A stretch of DNA of 64,000 bases from Pseudomonadota bacterium (lineage in GTDB: Bacteria > Pseudomonadota > Gammaproteobacteria > Steroidobacterales > Steroidobacteraceae), in assembly GCA_023417315.1 (NCBI GenBank), contig JAEZFW010000067.1:116033-180032 (forward strand), written 5' to 3'. Positions 60,901 to 64,000 of the stretch are shown here, piece by piece. The notes under the pieces are model-generated. The model saw only the letters and a program-made list of their open reading frames with translations. It was not told the DNA's origin and ran no database searches. The translations under genes and the position numbers were made by a program. Each line of letters begins with the position of its first letter. Positions within the stretch are counted from its first letter, which is position 1.

Positions 60901-61273
60901 TGAACTGAGCGCCGAAGCCACGCGCCGTCACGAGCGCACCTTCGCCATTACGACGATCGATCGAGACGCCCGTAATTCGTTGCAACGCTTCGCTCAGATT
61001 CGCATCTGGAAACTTGCCGATGTCCTCGGCGCTGATCGCATCGACGACGCCGAGCGCATCGCGCTTGATCTCCATCGAGGCCTTCAAGCTGCCTCGCAAA
61101 CCCGTCACCACGATCTCCTCGAGCTCCTCCATTGCCGGTTCTTGCGCGAACGCTGGGTTCAGTAGCACCGCACCGCCCACGATCGTAAACAGAGCTCGCT
61201 TGAGGCGAGGATTCACATCGATTGCTCTTCTGTGTTGCGTTTGCAACGACAATCCGTCCGTTCTCATTGTCAT
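57998..61273 (-). CDS. TonB-dependent outer-membrane receptor
   Basis: 1091 residues from the ATG at 61273 with GAGGAATG upstream; the open frame extends further upstream without a leader. A signal peptide (FTIVGGAVLLNPAFAQ) precedes a TonB-box-like EEIVVTGLRGSLKASMEIKR, the plug (ISAEDIGKFPDANLSEALQR, ITGVSIDRRNGEGALVTARG, FNMVTLNGRQMPTAD) and a long barrel ending YSVGARYKF. This plug type is frequent in saccharide-importing receptors of Xanthomonadales and Caulobacterales. It is divergent from a MocR-type regulator 120 bases away, the likely controller. Confidence 0.92.
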   Translation of the reverse strand: MTMRTDGLSLQTQHRRAIDVNPRLKRALFTIVGGAVLLNPAFAQEPAMEELEEIVVTGLRGSLKASMEIKRDALGVVDAISAEDIGKFPDANLSEALQRITGVSIDRRNGEGALVTARGFGAQFNMVTLNGRQMPTADAFANGLAVSGGIAGNTRSFNFSNLAAESISAVEVYKTGRADIATGGIGASINVRTARPFDNDGIVANVGAKAVNDTTNRVGDDVTPEVSGIFSYTNDEKTWGVGLSASYQKRDSGSSGSTVNDWRVQAWDGDMDVNRTRAPLYVNRNDTPYDSSDDFVDAQIVNAPAVGQLYGIPNDIRYHFADRERERTNAQLTVQFAPTDAVTLTADYTYALNELIEDRGDQTIWLQRNGFYHLEFDTSEQVATPVLLREYTGAGKDFGYEQQHREQQNELKSIGFNADWQVTDTFNLALDLHDSTAESTPNDPLTGGGETTFSFAGRVPSQCLENYGPNPAGGAPACRNASAFWTQEFQFNTGLAVAGRTLYPTQFDAYAGTNGDSNFSFDAATLGSQILRIFYQDQATDLLQARLDGALEFDEGRFQFGMETRELEMRQRGSTANMTLGDWGVSDVGNAPGMVALLHPFSLVNAFDDFNPVGAPIGGWKGNANELAQWALQSGRTNWTEPSATDGQLRYNPGFAVDNEIAEDTQAFYIQFALEGSLGGMPTNLLLGARYERTEVESVAHILVPTALLWQDNNDFQVLRPELLPENVQAVRETADYDNVLPSLDFDIGLTDSLKARFSYSTTIARAGFGQLAAGAFPGTPNGSTLFGAQSNAQANNPGLVPLESDNIDVSLEWYFSDNGYVSAGFWDKRVKNFIGNQVTDETVFGIRDQTAGRRALDALQYLEDNGYAVDDTSLFTLMTMIENPGTFTDTNGTWTGGAANYDGSSAQAVAFATRYDILPNAEDPQYIFAVSRPVNSKEANINGWELAGQYFFGSTGFGVLANYTIVNGDVEFNNASDPDENQFALLGLSDSANLVLMYENFGFTVRLAYNWRDEFLANANVGSSRNPIYVEEYEQIDLSVGYDVNDHLSVAFEGLNLTEEDVRWHGRSKKQMWFVEDQGARYSVGARYKF

Positions 61274-61393
61274 GGCTTCATTCCTCGAGTCATTCGCCGC
61301 GCCAGTGTGGCTGGGGCGCGACTGTGCACTCCAAAGTGTTCTCAAGAAATAACCACTTTTTGCAGGTTTCGTATGACCACTTAGAATGGCCGC

Positions 61394-62878
61394 ATGAAAA
61401 AGGCCTCCGCTGCTCTCGTGCCAATCTTGTCCATCGATCGCAAGTCCGATCGCTCGTTGCACCGTCAGATCTACGACGCATTTCGCAACGCGATCCTGAG
61501 CGGTGAGATCAGGAGCGGTCAGCAAGTGCCATCGACGCGAATGCTCGCGCAGGAGCTCGGCATCTCCCGCATCTCGCTCATCTCTGCGTATGAAGAGTTG
61601 TTGTCCGAAGGCTACTTCGAGTCACGCACAGGTGCCGGCACGTTTGTCTCGCGCTCGCTGCCCGAGAGGCTCACCGTATGTGAGGCCGGTGCGACGCGAA
61701 CGACTTCAGTGCGCTCGGGTCAGCGTGGACTTTCGCGGCGCAGCGAGTCTGTGCCCGCGTTGGATCGGCCACCGTGGTTGCTCGGCAAAGGCGCATTCAG
61801 CATTGGGCAACCTGCATTCGAGTACTTCCCCGTTCACATCTGGTCGCGCCTCGTAGCGCGCTATGGACGCAGTCTCAAGACCACGTCATTGCAGTATGGA
61901 TATCCCGGCGGGCGGATGGAGCTGCGCGAAGCGATTGCGTCCTACCTGCGCAGCTCTCGAGCCGTGCATTGCGAAGCCGAGCAGATCTTGGTCGTCAGCG
62001 GATCGCAGCAGGCTTTGCACATCGCTGCACTCGCACTGCTCGATCCTGGCGATCGCGTGTGGCTCGAGGAACCTGGTTATTGGCTCGCACGCCGCGTCTT
62101 CGACCTCACGCAAGCACGCCTCGTGCCGGTGCCCGTCGACGACGAGGGCATGAACGTCGCTGAGGGCATTCGACTCTTCCGCAAGGCGAAGCTCGCGTTC
62201 GTTACACCGTCGCATCAGTTTCCGCTCGGCGCGACGATGAGCTTGGCGCGTCGCTTACAGCTGCTCGAGTGGGCGCAGAAGAACGGGAGCTGGATCGTGG
62301 AGGATGACTACGATGCAGAGTACCGCTACGAGAGTCGCCCGATCGCCTCGCTGCAAGGGCTCGATGCCGAGAAGCGCGTGATCTACATCGGCACGTTCAG
62401 CAAGGTGCTGTTTCCGTCGCTGCGCACGGGGTACATGGTGGTGCCTCCCGATCTGCTCGATCGCTTCCTCGCTGTACGTCAGACGATCGATGTGACCCAG
62501 TCCGACCTGAACCAGGCGATCTTGGCGGAGTTCATCCAAGAAGGCCATTTCGTTCGACACATTCGACGCATGCGCACGCTCTATGGCGAGCGCCGCGCAG
62601 TGTTGGCGGAGAATATCCAGAAGTACTTCGGCACTCAGCTCGAGGTGCACGGCGCGGAATCTGGAATGCATCTTTCGGTCACCTTGCCCAAAGGCTTTCG
62701 CGATCGCGAGCTGAGCATGAAAGCTGCTGCGCACGAGCTCTGGCTATGGCCTCTATCGTCCACGTACCTTGGTCGCAATCCACGCCACGGCTGGATGCTT
62801 GGATTTGGCGGTGTGGGGGAGAAGGAGATTCCGCGCGGAGTACGGTCCATGTATCAGGTGGTCAATGGAGACGCGTAG
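61394..62878 (+). CDS. MocR/GabR-type regulator (GntR HTH fused to aminotransferase domain)
   Basis: 494 residues. The N-terminal GntR winged helix (LHRQIYDAFRNAILSGEIRS, VPSTRMLAQELGISRISLIS, AYEELLSEGYFESRTGAGTF) is joined by a linker to a fold-type I aminotransferase domain (about 130-494): QILVVSGSQQALHIAA, DEGMN, DDYDAEYRYESRP and IGTFSKVLFPSLRTGYMV, where the Lys of TFSK binds PLP. These proteins regulate genes in response to PLP and amino compounds. Divergent placement suggests control of the TonB receptor gene and of itself. Confidence 0.93.
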   Translation: MKKASAALVPILSIDRKSDRSLHRQIYDAFRNAILSGEIRSGQQVPSTRMLAQELGISRISLISAYEELLSEGYFESRTGAGTFVSRSLPERLTVCEAGATRTTSVRSGQRGLSRRSESVPALDRPPWLLGKGAFSIGQPAFEYFPVHIWSRLVARYGRSLKTTSLQYGYPGGRMELREAIASYLRSSRAVHCEAEQILVVSGSQQALHIAALALLDPGDRVWLEEPGYWLARRVFDLTQARLVPVPVDDEGMNVAEGIRLFRKAKLAFVTPSHQFPLGATMSLARRLQLLEWAQKNGSWIVEDDYDAEYRYESRPIASLQGLDAEKRVIYIGTFSKVLFPSLRTGYMVVPPDLLDRFLAVRQTIDVTQSDLNQAILAEFIQEGHFVRHIRRMRTLYGERRAVLAENIQKYFGTQLEVHGAESGMHLSVTLPKGFRDRELSMKAAAHELWLWPLSSTYLGRNPRHGWMLGFGGVGEKEIPRGVRSMYQVVNGDA

Positions 62879-63006
62879 TGCCGCGCTACGCGCTACGGGG
62901 TAAGGGTCACGGGCGGATTCACCCCGGGTTTTCACAATGTGTGAACAGCGGACTGGGTAGATGTCGGTGTAGACTGTGGCCTTAAACAACTCGGACGCAA
63001 ACGACC

Positions 63007-63933
63007 GTGACGAACAAGATTGCAGCACGGAGCCTACTCGCGGCGGTGCGCTCGGAGCCCTCGAATTCGAGCTCGGGCCAAAGGCGATTTCGCAAGCGCA
63101 ATGTCAGCATCGCGGCAAGTCTGTTCCTGGCGAGCTGCGAGGGCACGATCACGACCGATCTCACGGTGGGTGCGCCTGCAGATCCGGATCTGCAACAGGT
63201 CGTCGCTCCATTTACGGGTATCGAATTCGAAACGAGCAGTGGCGCCACGGAGACGTTCGCATTCGACGAGGCCGAGCGCATTGATCTATTGACGTTCGTA
63301 CGCGGCGCGCCCATCAGATTGCTGAGCGATGAAGATCTTCCGGAAGGTACATACACGGGTGTGCGCCTCGTGTTCGATGATCAGACCACCGACACCGCTT
63401 ACGTCATCGACGGTCTCGGCGCGCAGCGCGATCTGACGATCGAGGACGGCGCGTTCGCCGAGATGGACTTCACGGTCGAAGAGGACGAGAGCAGCTCGGA
63501 GGAGATCACGCTCACGCTCGATCTGCGTTTGTCATTGAGCGTCGACGACGACGATCAGTACACGCTGCGACCGGTCCTGCGGTCGGTCCGAACCGAAGAG
63601 GCCGGCGAGCTCGCAGGGCTCGTCACTGCATCGTGCCTGAACGACGGTGAGACGACGAACCGAGGTGCAATGTACTTGTTCCAGGGCGAGAACGTTACGC
63701 CAGACGATTTCGATGGCAACGGCATCGAACCCTACGCAACCGCACCCATCGTGCTCGATGGCAGCGGGTTCAACTATCGCATCGAGTTCATCCCTGAAGG
63801 GACTTATACAATCGCCCTCGCCTGCGACGGTAGCGAAGAGAATCCAACCACCGACGACGATCTCGACTTCCGCGCAACGGCGACCGTCGACATCAACGAA
63901 GGCGAAACGACGCAGCAGGATATACAGATATAG
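63007..63933 (+). CDS. DUF4382 lipoprotein
   Basis: 308 residues from a GTG start at 63007. A basic N-terminus (about 35 residues) precedes VSIAASLFLASC, a lipobox, so the mature protein starts at the Cys and is lipid-anchored. The rest matches DUF4382: FDEAERIDLLTFVRGAPIRL, LLSDEDLPEGTYTGVRLVFD, LTLDLRLSLSVDDDDQYTLR and PVLRSVRTEEAGELAGLV, followed by a Carboxypeptidase-regulatory-like beta domain (GFNYRIEFIPEGTYTIALAC). Very acidic overall. Surface role unknown. A heptamer tandem repeat starts right after the stop codon. Confidence 0.85.
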   Translation: MTNKIAARSLLAAVRSEPSNSSSGQRRFRKRNVSIAASLFLASCEGTITTDLTVGAPADPDLQQVVAPFTGIEFETSSGATETFAFDEAERIDLLTFVRGAPIRLLSDEDLPEGTYTGVRLVFDDQTTDTAYVIDGLGAQRDLTIEDGAFAEMDFTVEEDESSSEEITLTLDLRLSLSVDDDDQYTLRPVLRSVRTEEAGELAGLVTASCLNDGETTNRGAMYLFQGENVTPDDFDGNGIEPYATAPIVLDGSGFNYRIEFIPEGTYTIALACDGSEENPTTDDDLDFRATATVDINEGETTQQDIQI

Positions 63934-64000
63934 GGCTCTGGGCTCTGGGCTCTGGGCTCTGGCTTTGGGCTTTGGGCTCTAGGCTCTAGGCTCTAGGCTC
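63934..64000 (+). repeat. heptamer tandem repeat running off the right edge
   Basis: After the stop codon of the DUF4382 gene the sequence is about nine head-to-tail heptamers, at first GGGCTCT or GGGCTTT units, then GGCTCTA units. It continues past the window end, so its total length is unknown. It is noncoding in this window. Confidence 0.85.

Noticed and set aside
63934..64000. Telomere-like end of a linear replicon
   Set aside because: Heptamer tandems also occur inside chromosomes, and the window simply ends here; nothing shows a replicon end.

Overview
This 64 kb window is high-GC chromosomal DNA from a Gram-negative bacterium. TonB-dependent receptors, Oar-type outer-membrane proteins, a tryptophan-halogenase-like protein, CadC/TolB/TPR regulators, a DUF1326 protein, FHA, M13 and M56 proteins and a RAYT transposase together suggest a gammaproteobacterium of the Steroidobacterales/Xanthomonadales type. 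That assignment is inference from gene families; there is no rRNA marker. I saw no tRNA, rRNA, prophage or CRISPR array.

Layout. 1-4.2 kb: a frameshifted DUF1326 gene cut by the window edge, a secreted unknown protein, a TonB-architecture membrane protein and an AurF-like diiron oxygenase, with a divergent AraC-type regulator at 4.3-5.25 kb. 5.3-7.4 kb: a compact type IV pilus cassette (divergent pilin-like protein, PilC/GspF-like platform protein, classical pilin). 7.5-13 kb: minus-strand genes for a secreted protein, a cupin, a flavin disulfide oxidoreductase and a VOC protein (the last three probably one operon), and a winged-helix/TolB/TPR regulator. 13.2-20 kb: lipoproteins, an epoxide-hydrolase-like enzyme, an amidohydrolase and a 2-oxoglutarate/Fe oxygenase. 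20-31.3 kb: a likely nutrient-scavenging block with sulfatase, Oar-type TonB receptor, flavin halogenase, secreted glucoamylase-like protein, prolyl-aminopeptidase-like hydrolase and CPBP protease. 31.3-37.6 kb: small periplasmic and cupin proteins, an HTH regulator, M14 and M13 peptidases and a YjdM-like zinc-ribbon protein. 37.6-39.2 kb: a RAYT transposase embedded in its own REP elements. 39.2-50.6 kb: isoaspartyl peptidase, FG-GAP/UnbV protein, a second TolB/TPR regulator, a serine protease, a peroxiredoxin, an EAL protein, a BlaR1/BlaI-like pair with operator dyads, and upp. 50.7-53.2 kb: an operon of two paralogous methyltransferases around a flippase-like membrane protein. 53.7-64 kb: FHA protein, a dense short-repeat cluster, DjlA-like co-chaperone, cation/proton antiporter, DoxX-like protein, a large TonB receptor divergent from a MocR regulator, a DUF4382 lipoprotein and a heptamer tandem repeat.

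The most system-like feature is the REP/RAYT set. At least thirteen near-complete copies of a GTGCCGGACTTG...ATTGGAC element lie at six intergenic places between 17.7 and 39.0 kb, mostly as inverted pairs able to form long hairpins (REPINs). The only transposase gene in the window sits between inverted copies, and its stop codon lies inside one of them. Secondary points of interest are the methyltransferase-flippase-methyltransferase operon, the orphan pilus cassette, the AurF-like oxygenase with its divergent regulator, and the receptor/halogenase/sulfatase neighbourhood.
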